Shown here piece after piece: positions 1-30,647 of a stretch of DNA of 64,000 nucleotides (within the stretch, counting starts at the first letter, position 1; each line of letters starts with the position of its first letter). The stretch is from the NCBI GenBank assembly GCA_910591455.2, contig OU342817.1, positions 17,721,915 through 17,785,914 of the forward strand, written 5' to 3'. The position numbers and the translations under genes are program-made. The DNA comes from Pholis gunnellus (taxonomy: Eukaryota; Chordata; Actinopteri; Perciformes; Pholidae). The notes under the pieces are model-generated. The model was given only the letters and a program-made list of their open reading frames with translations. It was not told the origin of the DNA and searched no databases.

Positions 1-610
1 CAATATTTCTGTGATTTCAAAAAATGTAATTATAATCCAAATGCTACTTCCATTTTGGAAAAACATTGTCATTTGGTGTTGTTAGAATTGAATTAAGCTT
101 TCTGTACTAGCTACCATGTTGTCATACTAACTCTGTGGTTCAATGTTGCCATCATTCTATATAGAGTGGATATTCATATTTCTATGTTCAAGTATAAACG
201 AACCTCTTCATATGAAACAGAGATGTGGAGTGCGTGTCCTACACAGAACATTATGGGAAATTATGCTTGCAATCTTAAAAACAGACAAATAGACGATGTA
301 CGTGTAAATGTTTAGGATCTAAAGAGGCAGAATAATTAAGCTATACGACATCAAACCAAGGGGACAATTAGCTCATTTCATGTAGAATAGACACACATTT
401 TTAATAGACTACATAAAACTTAAAGGCTTAATGTGTAGGATTCTTTTATTTCTGGCGTTAAAAGACTCCCAGTGGTAGTAGTAAAAAGCACACAATGCTT
501 AGTTTTCATATAAAAAAAAAATAATTAATCATATAAATGAGTGTAGAGAGAGATGGGGAGACACTGTGGTTCATGGTTAGCCACCAGGGTGCCCCAAAAC
601 AGATACAATT

Positions 611-800
611 AGGAGCAAAAAGAGTTCTACTAGCCTGACAGTTATTTTTTTCTTCTCATGAAGGTCATAGATATTCTAAGAGAATGTTTTTGGTCTGGAT
701 TCCGGTGAGTTGAGGCCACATCAGGAGCCAACTGCTGCATCCATACCAGAAGATTTAAAGTGACTCATATACTGTGTGGATCACTGTAAAATGGTCTGCT
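611..800 (+). repeat. Left arm of an imperfect inverted repeat
   Basis: Read on the plus strand, this arm matches the reverse complement of 1825-2020 over nearly its whole length. Shared blocks include CTCATGAAGGTCATAGA, GTTTTTGGTCTGGATTC, GGCCACATCAGGAGCCA, CTGCTGCATCC and ACCAGAAGATTT, in the same order. Small indels separate the arms, for example about 16 extra bases near 628-643 in this arm. The spacer is about 1.0 kb. It could be two opposed copies of one dispersed repeat or a fold-back element; I cannot name the family. Confidence 0.75.
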
Positions 801-1325
801 GAGAATTGTTCTGTATTTATGGCAGCAGTCATGGCTCATCAGAAATGTTCGATAATGTGGAGCTATTACCTGTGCCTGCGACCAGCAGATATTAGTCTGA
901 ACTTCAGAAGCAAGAGTGGGCATAAATCTCTGTAAGTTGATCGTCCACATCATCACACTGTGGTGTCCATCAAGAGCGAGCGGGACAGATGGAGGTTTCA
1001 GTCAGAGAAAAATCTCTCTGCAGACTTGAGACAGCCAGAATGTCCCAGAGGAGTGGCACGGCCTGCCTACCAGAGAGCGATGCAGAGCCCACTGAAGATC
1101 GCTCTCGTTTTGTGGGATTTCTTCAGTTTTTTTCCGATTTCCACACGCTATGACTTTCTGTGAGCACGTAAACAAACCGCATTACTCACAAAATGTGCTT
1201 TAGTGAAGCACATCCTGTCCCTCTCACCAGACTCGAAATAGAAAAGCATACAGTGTTCCCTTCTCCCTTATCGCGTTTTATTTCATTAAACATGACTAAC
1301 ACAAACGTCATTGCATCCCTACTGC

Positions 1326-1354
1326 GCCCCCCCCCGCCCCGCCCCGCCCCGCCC
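1326..1354. repeat. C-rich tract with GCCCC units (G4/i-motif candidate)
   Basis: A run of nine or more C is followed by three or four GCCCC-type units. The minus strand therefore carries at least four closely spaced G-runs of four or more, enough for an intramolecular G-quadruplex. No gene start is seen beside it. Confidence 0.6.
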
Positions 1355-1824
1355 TCCAAATAAAGCTGCTGTCTGTCACCCTCTGCCACCTCGCCTGCGA
1401 CACTGTTTCTTAATTAGCAGGCAGAGGGGAAAATCCCAAACGGAGGGCTCCTCTGTGCTCTCTCCAGAGACAAAACGAAAGGTCTGACGTTTGAGACAAC
1501 AGACCTAAGGAAAGACTGAGCATTAGTTGCATCTGTCATACGCAACAACTTCCAAAAACCCCAAAATGTTCCGTAGTCCAAAAAGTCATTTTGTCAGCTG
1601 GACACGCTCTCATAGGAAATGTGTTGTACGGTCGTGTGGCCCTGTGAAAAGAGCATGTTAAGAACGGATCAACTTACAGATACTGCACATAAACTACAGG
1701 CCTGTTCCTGGAGCACCACTGCTCTCTGGTGGAGCAACAGCAGGGTACTGCACAGGGTGATCCGTGTGCATACGTTAGTGCTGAAACGATTCATCGGGTA
1801 ATCCATTAGTCGTCCATGGTTTGA

Positions 1825-2020
1825 TGATATTATCCAACAGCAATCCACACACTGTAGGAGTCATTTGAAATCTTCTGGTACGGATGCAGCAGTGGCTCCT
1901 GATGTGGCCCCATTCACTTCTCGACCCCAACCGACCAAAGAATCCAGACCAAAGACCAAAAACCTTCTCTCAGAAAGATCTCTATGACCTTCATGAGGAA
2001 AAGAATAACTCTTTTGCTCA
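1825..2020 (-). repeat. Right arm of the imperfect inverted repeat
   Basis: This is the partner of 611-800 in opposite orientation. It is slightly longer, with an extra internal segment reading GGTCGGTTGGGGTCGAG on the minus strand. A 75-codon minus-strand frame runs through it, but the frame is not preserved in the other arm, so it is not taken as a gene. Confidence 0.75.
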
Positions 2021-2398
2021 TAACTGTATCTGTAATCTACCGGCAATAGATCTACCGGTAGATTACAACTGATTACATGTGAATGCACCGGTACTACTAT
2101 GCAATAAAATGAAACGAAAATAAAAAGATAATAAAACTCTTAATGGGGCCCATTTGTTTTAGCTAAGTGCAGTTTGACGACAATACTTCTGCACAAGTAT
2201 ATATTTTACTTGTAATGGGACATTTTTACATTGTGGTTTACTTAAGTAAAAGGATCTGTTGGTTCGATTTATCTTATAATTGCTTCAGGCATCCGCAAAG
2301 TTCCTGTGCAGCCTGAAATTTCAATGGAAGAGAAGAGCAGTTAATGTAGAACCGTTTAAGGGGAGACACTACAGGAGAATATAGGATATAAAAAACAA

Positions 2399-2860
2399 CT
2401 AATAGATATAGAGATATAGATATAGAGATACAATAAAGAAAGAGTCTTTGGTCTTAGCTGCTCGTCTTCTACTACTGACCACACAGGTCCTCTGGTGTTT
2501 GTCAGAATTCTTTGGGTAAGTGAAGACCTTGCCGCAAACATGACAAACGAGACTCGAGTCCTCGAGAGGCTGCTCGTAGTTTGGGGGACTATTCTCTTGT
2601 GTTGTGGCGCTCGGCCGCGATGAAAGCTCATTCTCACTTCTAGAAGCGTTATTCTCGACGCAAGCCTGCAAATTGATCTTCTCAAAAAAGCTACTTTGGC
2701 TCGCTCCGGGTAATCTTGTGCTTCTTTAGTCTGCTAGGGGAACCAAAACCCCGGTCACACACGAGACGCTTGGGAGGCTTTCGAGGACGTCCTACCGCCA
2801 GTTTTCAAACGTCGGGACTTCTTTTTGTCGTCTTCATCGCCAGACTCCATGTCATCTAAA
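2399..2860 (-). pseudogene. Decayed zinc-finger exon of the TIN2-domain relic
   Basis: From about 2860 down: an acidic/basic linker (MESGDEDDKKKSRRLKTGG), then after a frame change KPPKRLVCDRGF and SPSRLKKHK near 2780-2700, a finger missing its second Cys and second His and ending at a stop. A second finger is at 2545-2483: C-x2-C-x12-H-x3-C (VCHVCGKVF ... HQRTC), a C2HC pattern. An Arg-rich tail (SSRRRAAK) and low-complexity sequence follow. Linkage to the TIN2-like exons is inferred from strand, spacing and the known fish fusion. Confidence 0.65.
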
Positions 2861-3493
2861 AGGTGGGAGTATTACTTCAACAGAGGCTCCTCGGCCTTCA
2901 GTCAGATCGTTCCACAATCCTCATCCTCCTTGTTTGACTCACTGCCGGGTGCGTCCCCCCTCGTCCCTGTTTGGTAGGTGATAGGACAGGCTGGAGGGGA
3001 TGCATTCAGCACAAATTATTTTCAGGAACTAAAAGAAGAAACATTAACAACACGGAAGACACTTAGGAATTGTGCGATAATATTACCTCGTGGGAGTTGG
3101 TGGCCATGATGTTTGTGATGCTGAATCAGTGTATTCAGGGGCTCAGGTTGAGTCATGAAGTCTGCGCACTCTTTCAAGATGGAAGGGGAGAGACTGAGCC
3201 GAAGGGAAGTCTTGACATGGAGCAGAAAAGCTCAAATCAATTTCATTTTATTCTTATTCTCCATCCTTGCATTTTAGTTCATATATTTTGTTAATTTCCT
3301 TGTTATTGTAACAACGTCCCTCAAATTGCCTCTAATGCTCTGCAGAGAACGAGTGGGACGCAACAACAGTATTACCATTTAATTGGTTCTAACAAATATT
3401 AAAGCAATATCTATTTGCATACCCGAAACTGTTATAAATGTTAGTAGTTTTTGCTTTACTCGTCCCAGGGTTGCGGTTTGTCAGGTACCTACT

Positions 3494-3592
3494 TGTTCAA
3501 GGTCTGGAACAGCTTCTGCAGATTGAAGAGGAACTTTCTCATCAGAGCCTGTAGGGCTGAGTCATATTGAGGGCCGAACACTGAAAGACTTT
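3494..3592 (-). pseudogene. TIN2-like relic, exon D, frame-shifted
   Basis: Acceptor TTCTTTAG precedes 3592. In phase 0 the exon begins KVFQC and then reaches a stop; in a shifted frame it reads FGPQYDSALQALMRKFL, the recognisable continuation of the TIN2-like domain. The change of frame within a few codons indicates a small deletion near 3583. The 3' end near 3494 (NK, TAG, GTACC) is a likely but not certain donor. Confidence 0.65.
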
Positions 3593-3816
3593 CTAAAGAA
3601 TGAAGAGAAAAGTGTTTGTTGCCTTTCACAAAATACTGGAAGGCCACTTTGATACCACGGGAGATCAAGATCCTCAAGACAGTTAACCAACCTGAATAAA
3701 ATCAAATAGCACATAATGATAGGAACTGAGAAACCCACGTTTTTAATGACTTTTTGAGCATTTTTCTCATGAGACATAATCTTGATAATTAAAAGATATA
3801 GTACAAACCAACCCAC

Positions 3817-3912
3817 CTGATAAAAGGTATCCCTCTGGCATTGATCTTCCGCTAGAGTGTGAACAAGGTTCAGGAAGTTTGTAACTGAAGCTTTTACCTC
3901 AGAGCTGGTGGT
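3817..3912 (-). pseudogene. TIN2-like relic, exon C
   Basis: Acceptor TTTTTAG|ACCACC and donor TATCAG|GTGGGT bound an open 96-nt phase-0 exon. It reads EVKASVTNFLNLVHTLAED and ends DTFYQ; human TIN2 has ETFYQ at the corresponding place. A (CA)n tract lies immediately upstream of the acceptor in the preceding intron. Confidence 0.7.
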
Positions 3913-3915
3913 CTA

Positions 3916-3940
3916 AAAACACACACACACACACACACAT
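3916..3940. repeat. (CA)n microsatellite
   Basis: Short pure CA repeat next to exon C of the TIN2-like relic. Confidence 0.9.
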
Positions 3941-3962
3941 AAGTAAATGCAAATAACAGATA

Positions 3963-4264
3963 GGGTGTGTTCCAATACACACAACACCATACAATTTAGT
4001 ATGCTCGAAAAAGATCTAGTGTGTCCCAATAACTACTATGTCAAATTCATAATGCCAAAATACCAGGATGTCCTTTAATGCATCCGGTTGCATTTTACCC
4101 ACAATTTTCTCTGCAGCGGATATATGAGCAAGAGGGTCAAAGTTCAAGGTGCAAAGTAGTATGTCCCAATTGTATGCATACTGCATGCAACAGCATGTAC
4201 TTCTTAAGGGCAGCTGTATGTACTAAAAGTAAAAAGAGAATGTAATACGATTTGGAACGCAGCC
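3963..4264. mobile_element. MITE-like repeat with imperfect terminal inverted repeats
   Basis: The left end reads GGGTGTGTTCCAATAC. The reverse complement of the right end reads GGCTGCGTTCCAAATCG. The two share a core (G-TG-GTTCCAA), and the roughly 300-bp interior has no coding capacity. Ends of the form G[GC]TG[CT]GTTCCAA are common in dispersed fish repeats. It lies in the intron between exons B and C of the TIN2-like relic. Superfamily not determined. Confidence 0.6.
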
Positions 4265-4297
4265 AATGAGTGATGGAGGTTTAACAAGAGCCCCCAC

Positions 4298-4397
4298 CTC
4301 TTCATCCCGGTTCGTAATGTGGGTTTATTCTGCTCAGATCAGGCTGGATGGCCTGCGGGCTGGCAAAATCATCGTTGCGGCACAACTCCAGCACCAC
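4298..4397 (-). pseudogene. TIN2-like relic, exon B with in-frame stop
   Basis: Acceptor GAACAG|GTGGTG and donor GAAGAG|GTGGGG bound 100 nt. It reads VVLELCRNDDFASPQAIQ, then HYEPG followed by TGA, 4 nt before the donor. The preceding exon ends in phase 0 and the next begins in phase 0, so the length should be a multiple of three; a one-base gain or loss near the 3' end would explain the stop. Confidence 0.7.
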
Positions 4398-4814
4398 CTG
4401 TTCGCACATCAAGAGACAAAAACAATTCCTTCACATGTGGAGGTGTGGCCCTGAGCGGCAAGACCCCAATAGTACCATACAGTGTGTTATAGTATTAAAC
4501 ATAGGACTTCATTCATTATAACTGGTGGAGGTGGAGGGCAGTTGAATCAAGAACAATTCACCATATTTTCTAAAATCATGATAGGTTTCATCTTTAGGTT
4601 TATTAGTACTTTTTCTGAAGAGTAACTAGAAACTGTAGGTGTAGATACATCAGTGAAGTATAAAAGTACAATGTAGTGGTGCAGAAGTGTAGAGTTGCAG
4701 AACAAACAAAGACTCCACGGCCGACAAGAACCTAATCTCTGAAGCATATTTGACAGTAGATGACAAGTTAAGAGCAAAATCGCACAATTAACAAGACAAC
4801 TAGGATGTTATTCT

Positions 4815-5241
4815 CAGCGGTGGAGGAAGTAATCCGATGTTTTAATTTAAATTAAAACAGCAACACCACAGTGTCCAAATCATATTCAAGTTTGACCATT
4901 CAGCGTTATAATTATGCAAAATGTCCCATTTCACAATAATCTTTATTCTATTGCTGTATTGTAATTGTTGATGCATTAATGTTGCAGCTGGTATATGTAG
5001 AGCTGATTTGGATTACTGTATATACTGCTGGGTAGTATAACAATATATCATCATTTATTAGTGGATTTATATTATTTATTGATAATCATATGCAAATTAA
5101 CCGTGGATGAGATCTAAAAAGTACAATATTTCCCTCTGAAATGTAGTGAAGTATAAAGTAGCATAAAATGGAAATACTAAATACTAAATGTAACTTAAGT
5201 ACAGCCCTTGAGTAAATGTATCTTGCTACTTTCACACACTG
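4815..5241. mobile_element. Non-autonomous hAT-type MITE with 8-bp target duplication
   Basis: The element runs from CAGCGGTGGAGGAAGTA to TGAGTAAATGTATC...ACACACTG, giving imperfect CAG.GGTG-type terminal inverted repeats. It is flanked by GTTATTCT (4807-4814) and TTTATTCT (5242-5249), an 8-bp duplication with one mismatch, as expected for hAT transposition. The interior is AT-rich and non-coding. The AAGTACA / GAGTAAATG wording is typical of an abundant fish repeat. The right-hand duplication overlaps the splice-donor consensus of the relic's exon A. Confidence 0.75.
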
Positions 5242-5252
5242 TTTATTCTCAC

Positions 5253-5440
5253 CTTTGCACGCAGGCCCATAGCTAGTTGGACCCTCTCTGTGTCCGTGAG
5301 CAGTTCAGGGACCGTTTCCGACACCGTGGTAACGAACTCCTCCAGCAGACCGTAGTACATCACAGCTCCCTGCTGCACGAGCTCCCGCAGGGCTGCAGAG
5401 GGGGGGACGAGAAGACGGAGGGAGGAAAGGGGGAGGATGC
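5253..5440 (-). pseudogene. TIN2-like relic, exon A (N-terminal domain start)
   Basis: Acceptor CCCGCAG precedes 5440 and donor GCAAAG|GTGAGA follows 5253. The 188-nt exon enters in phase 1 and leaves in phase 0, fully open. It reads LPLSSLRLLVPP near the start and ELLTDTERVQLAMGLRAK at the end, aligning with TIN2 helices ending HERLCMGLKAK. A Trp common in fish relatives is replaced (ALRELVQQ). The hAT MITE target duplication reaches position +4 of the donor. Confidence 0.75.
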
Positions 5441-8400
5441 CTGCGGGAACAAATGTTAAAACCGTGAGGGAACAGTGAAGAGGCGGAGAAAATAAACCGC
5501 ACACGTTACACACAACTTTTAGTGAGGTACTAAAACGCAGCACTGTTTCCGTTAACATGCGCCCTATGACATCACTGTCTAACGTTGACGTAGTGAACTG
5601 TATAGATGTATGGTTTGGTTGAGTGTCGAACACTCACCGTGGTCCGTTAATATCTTGCTCATGGACATTATCATTTTAGCCATGAAGATGGCTGTTTGCC
5701 AACATTGCAGCCATCTGGACCGGAGATCGGCTTTGGGAAGTGCACGCATTACGTCGTTACGTACAAACGTGGTATGAAATAGTTTGCTACCAAATTGCCC
5801 CACTAGATGGCGACATTGTAACAAGCACTGTCAGCTTGCAGTGCAACAACAATCACTGTGTTTTTCTTTTGGGTTTTGGGGGATTTCTTTGCAGCAACTT
5901 ATTACACGAGGACCGTGCAAATTAAATGGTCGCTGCATATAATGTAACAATGGTTTATGCTTAGCTTATACTGTCATGCTGGTGATTACATTATGTTTTT
6001 TATGGACCTTTGTAGTTTTTGTAAAATATGCTTTTTTATAAAACTACATGAATCTACTACAATCCAATCTAATTTACCTCAGTCAATCGTCTTACCTTAC
6101 CATCTGAAAAAAAATAATAGCAAAAATAGTAGGAATGTGCCTTTGCATTTTTATTTATTTCAAGATTTTTTTTAAATAGTATAAGAGATCCTCTCTGTGA
6201 CCAGAAAATACCACACACACACACACATGTTTGGGGTTGTTGGAAACCACATTGGAAAAGCATTCCCTTGTTATTAGGAAAAGCAAAAGACTTCCAACAG
6301 CTCCTGAAGTTTCTTTGTGTCATTTTTCGGTCACAGTTCCCTATAAGGTATACATGTCACATGAAATATCAAAAGCACTTGATATGTCGTGTTATCACCT
6401 TGGCGTGTTATCAAACTCATCAAACATATTGAGACAGGGCCAGGCATGAAGGAGGAGGGGAGGAACAGACAGGCGAGAGTGAATTATAACGGAGATCAAA
6501 AGCGAGCACAGTTTTCATCTTACCACGACGATAGACCTCACGGCCTGTGACAGCACTGCCAATATTTTCTGTTGTCTTCAGCGGCTGAGCACAATTATAT
6601 CCACAGTGATTATTAATGTCAAGAGGGGAAAGTCGTCTCTGTTTGACGTTTGCCTGTCTCATGCTCTGTGTCCGTGTTTGATTTTCTTTTTAAAAAAAAA
6701 AAACTAAAACATCAGTGTTTCTCTCCTGAAGTGATGCAGTCTGTTGACTTTAAATAATCGTGTCACGTTATTACTCTGCTGCCTGTTGGGGAGGGGGAGA
6801 CGATTGAGCTTAATGCTGGATTGGGGGGGCCAAGAAGTGCATGAAAACCCTCTCTGCAGATTATAATTGCCGAAGTCATCATTCACCTTCCCCTACAGAA
6901 AAGTGGGGAAAGAAGGCAACACACTTTTACCAACTCCTTAATTCTCTTTGAGATTGTGTCAAGGAAATGTGCTACTGTGTGTGTGTGTGTGTGTAACTCT
7001 GCGAGAGTAGGACAGATAATAATGCAGAGAGAGAATGACAGATGGGAAGAGACGGAGAGATGCAGGGAGAACAGGAACAGCAGATTTGTAGTGACAGGCT
7101 GCTCGGTCGGAAGTTTTGCCTGAAACCTGGACCCCATCAACCAGCTCCAACCAGAATCACAAGCATGAAAGAAGTCTCTTTCAAGTAAAATGTCATCCAT
7201 TTTTAGAGCTTATTTCACCGTTAAGTGTAGCGGAAGCCTTTTTCCTTGATTTTTTTCTTTCAGTGGTGCGTATAAGAACTATTCACTGAGGCTTCATGGC
7301 AACAACGCGGTGAGCCAACATGTCCATCATGTGAGTCAGGGAGGGTTGGCAAATACTTCTTAGCAGCTTTGGAGCGAGCTAAGCGCGTCAGATTAAGTTT
7401 ACTGTGACGGTTTGGGACACGTGTCAGGTATGTTTTCAACTGCACGAAACAGTAAACTTTGTTTGTGAAGGCCGGCACTGAAGATCCCAGAGTTCTAATG
7501 CTGAATTAGTTTCACACACACCCACAAACACACACACACACACAAACTCGATAAAAGCGCCTCTGAAAAGAAACTTAAAACCTCCAGAGATTCTAATCAA
7601 ATGGTTTCTTTGATTAGATCAGTTGTGATTACTGTGATCGGGACAGAAGTATCTGACCAGGTATGACCTTACATTAACTGTTTGTTTGCGCTACTATGTT
7701 TCAGATAAAGAAAGCTTAGATTCTCGTGTATATCCAAATAGGTCAACAGCACCAATTTCAGGACAATATTTCTGAAAGTAGTTTTTCTTTATTTAATACT
7801 GAACAATGTCACATGTGTACTGAATTGGCCTCCATCGGCAGCTGTTCCTGAGCCAGCCCATTTACACCTAAAAAAACAAGACAAAAGGAAAAAGAGATCC
7901 TCCCTCCACGGACAGCAGGGGTCACAAGAATCCAAAGCAAATAGCATTAATAAATAAGAGTAAAATAAAAGCAAAGGTTGTTTGCGATTTGATACATAAT
8001 GGGAGAGTACTAATTACGTAGTGCAGAACACAATAAGCCTAACACCATATGTCTAGAATCAGATCTAGAATGACGGGCACAGCGAGACAGATAATGACAG
8101 TGAGAGAGCAGACACAAAGGATAGAAAGATTTCAAAGTAAAAGAAAAACAATCGGTCCAAAGTAGAGATAAAGTTTGATTTTGTTACTGAAGTTCTAGGT
8201 CATGTTCTCTCCTTCTTCTCTCATGAATTAAGCCAAGTGCTATGCTGTATAGCACTGATTAACGCTGCGTGACGCACACGGTTCAGAGCCACATTGCTAA
8301 ATGACCTGTCTTGTGGCTTCAATTATCTGATTCTTGTAAGAATGATCTGAGAGGAAATTGAGGCCAAAGTGGGCCCCAAACTTTACAGGATGTAGACCCG

Positions 8401-9600
8401 TGCAAGTCAACGTACTGTAAGATAATCCAAGGGGAGTAAACAGGTTTATGAAACTAGCAGTGCAGTGAGACAGCAACATGTGTTTCTCGAGTGTTTAAAG
8501 CCTCTTATACTCTCTCACCCACACACACACAGTATGATCTACCTGAGGAAGACTTTCGCTCCTTTATCCGTTGACCTCTGACTCTTTGCTGCAAAACATC
8601 ATGTTTTAGCTGTTTTAACATCCCCATTCTTGCCAGTTTCAACTTTGCACCGGGGAGGGGCAGCTGCAGCGTTGCACCGTGGTGGGGAGTGAGAACAAAG
8701 GCCTCCGTCCATCATTTTAAGAGACGGCTCTGATGTCACTGAAGTGAGCTGCAGCCCGCCACCATTCACTGCTCGATAACTGGCCATTAATGTTATCAGC
8801 TATACCGACAAAAATGTGCTGCAGTAGCTCCGGGGATCGACTCGTGTTTGGGACTGTTTTGGCTGCTGTTTGGAATTTGTGATGTGAAGAAAGAATATTT
8901 AATTGCTGTTGCTCATTTGAAGTACTGAGCTCTCGATCGCTGATTACGGCCCCTTTGCTGCGTTTCTTTCTCTTTGATTTGAATTCTCTGAGCTCTTGTC
9001 TGCTGTTATTGGACAGACGCTGTCGTTTCTTTGCACTCACGTATACGTCTCTAGCTCCTTGCACTTTGAAACTGACTTTCTAAATCTCCCTTCAACTTTT
9101 TGGCCTTTTTAATCAGATTTTAAAATGCAACTGTTTCACATGCTCGTCTTTCACACACAAAATTAAACAGCGAGTGATTTCATAGTACTTGTAGTCTGCA
9201 AGACTCAATAATGACAATAATGTCTGTCTAAGGGAATCTAACAGCATCAGCACCGTCATCCTCTTATCTAATGTTTGGCTATATTCCCTTTTAAAATAAA
9301 TGACTAGACTCAGACTCAAGTAATTATCATTGAACTCCTCTGACTAAATAATAATATGTTGGTTAGATCAAAAGCACATCCTAACTCACTGTTTTTGTGC
9401 AAATATCATGCTTATGAAATGTATTAAGTAGTGGACGATTTTGCTTAAAAAAAAATACAGAAAACGGTTTATCATGTAATGTAACAAGCGACTGGGATCC
9501 TATTATCAGACGGGCAACTTTTCCTCCGTCAACGCCGGCCTATTAGAGGAGCGCACCGGGCAGCCAATCACAGGCCCTCCCTGCTCGGCTCCACTAATCG
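5441..9600. other. Intergenic region, no gene recognised
   Basis: Contains short CA/TG repeats (6212-6226, 6978-6994, 7510-7545, 8519-8530) and AT-rich sequence. An initiator exon for the minus-strand relic would be expected near 5450-6500 but none could be recognised. Minus-strand open frames at 5579-5824 and 8717-9064 show no family resemblance. Confidence 0.5.
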
Positions 9601-10006
9601 CGGATTAGCTACAACCGACTGCAGTCTGCAGCTCGGGGAGGGAGAGGTAGTCGCTGCCTCTCACTACTCACTCTCCGGTTTATTATTAGCTCACTTGGAT
9701 CCGGCAGCAGCGGGCTTCTTTCTTCTTCTTTCTGTCTTTCTCAGCAGCAGCAGCAGCAGCAGTAGCAGCGACTTTAACATTGCGCCGCCGAGTAGCTGCA
9801 CGTTACCGGGATCTCAGGTAAAGGTGTGTGGGGGGGCGACACGGCAGAGACGAGCGGCTGTTGGTTTTTTCAGGCTCGATGGAAGCCACTACCGTAGGTC
9901 AGGTACGACTCAATTGATGGGCCTTTTTTTTTTTTTTTTAAATTGAACGCCGTCGTTCTCACAGAAGCACTGCTCCGCTCTCGCGACCCCTTCCCCACCA
10001 CCCCCG
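9560..10006 (+). promoter_or_regulatory. phactr1: phactr1 promoter / 5' UTR region
   Basis: GC content rises sharply here, with several CpGs, after an AT-rich flank. A plausible non-coding 5' exon ends at 9817 (ATCTCAG|GTAAAG), and an acceptor (GTTCTCACAG) precedes 9965, giving a possible 147-bp 5' UTR intron before the first coding ATG at 10007. No TATA box is evident; CAG/CTT-rich sequence precedes the start. The transcription start itself cannot be read from sequence. Confidence 0.5.
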
Positions 10007-30114
<20,108 letters not shown>

Positions 30115-30612
30115 TAGACCACCACTGTCTCGAGCGGTGCCGGACCGGCGCTCTCCTCCACTGAGAACCTTAAGTGCTGGACAGTGAAATGGTGCCCGTT
30201 TCTACAATAAGGCCATGTCTTCTGAAATGCCTTTTTCAAGACCCACGCGACTTGAGTCGGCACCGCGCTTACAAGACGCAGACGCCCACCACTCCATCCA
30301 CCGTATAGTAGCACACAAATGACTCCGGCCGATTCACACGCCGCCCCCCCCCCCTGGAATTAGCTCCGACCCCCCCCCCCCCCCCCACAGTGAACTCTGT
30401 GCGAAGGCTGCAGACTTGATTGTTCTGAGCTCACTACATCAGAGGGAGATCCGTCTTTACTGCACCTGCTGGGACTTGGAAAGACATGCAGGAAGGGAAG
30501 GGAAGGGTCCATCCTTAGAATCATGTGCAATATTTTCTTTCCTCTGCTTTTCCTAGGCTATATCACCCCCTAGAGTCCCCTCTGTGTCATTACTACGTAG
30601 TCCCGACTTTGT

Positions 30613-30613
<1 letters not shown>

Positions 30614-30647
<34 letters not shown>
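30614..30647. repeat. 34-base poly-C tract
   Basis: The longest mono-C run in the window, within the probable phactr1 3' UTR, on the sense strand. Confidence 0.95.

Larger units (their letters stand above)
1..2398. other. Non-coding flank downstream of the TIN2-domain relic
   Basis: AT-rich sequence with no exon-like frame I can recognise. It holds the inverted repeat listed separately, a C/G-rich tract near 1326-1354 and scattered A/T runs. The short open frames here have no family resemblance and no matching splice sites. Confidence 0.6.
2399..5440 (-). pseudogene. TINF2_N-domain / zinc-finger gene relic (TIN2-like N-terminus)
   Basis: Minus-strand split gene resembling the N-terminal fold of the shelterin protein TIN2. 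In fish this domain also occurs fused to zinc fingers. Visible exons are 5440-5253 (LPLSSLRLLVPP, then LLEEFV, ending MGLRAK), 4397-4298 (VVLELCRND), 3912-3817 (FLNLVHTLAED, DTFYQ), about 3592-3494 (FGPQYDSALQ) and a finger region at about 2860-2399. Human TIN2 has MGLKAKVVVEL at the junction of the first two exons, matching MGLRAK-VVLEL here. Disruptions: the second exon is 100 nt with an in-frame TGA just before its donor; the fourth exon entered in phase 0 reaches a stop, while the homologous frame is shifted; the first finger has lost its second Cys and second His and runs into a stop. No initiator exon was identified. A live gene with unusual splicing, or assembly errors, cannot be excluded. 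Confidence 0.72.

Noticed and set aside
5579..5824. Candidate upstream exon for the TIN2-like relic
   Set aside because: Correct strand and near exon A, but the sequence does not resemble the family N-terminus and no phase-1 donor could be fixed.
8717..9064. 115-codon minus-strand Lys/Arg-rich frame
   Set aside because: No homology I recognise and no neighbouring exon. The composition suggests repeat-derived sequence, so it is not reported as a gene.
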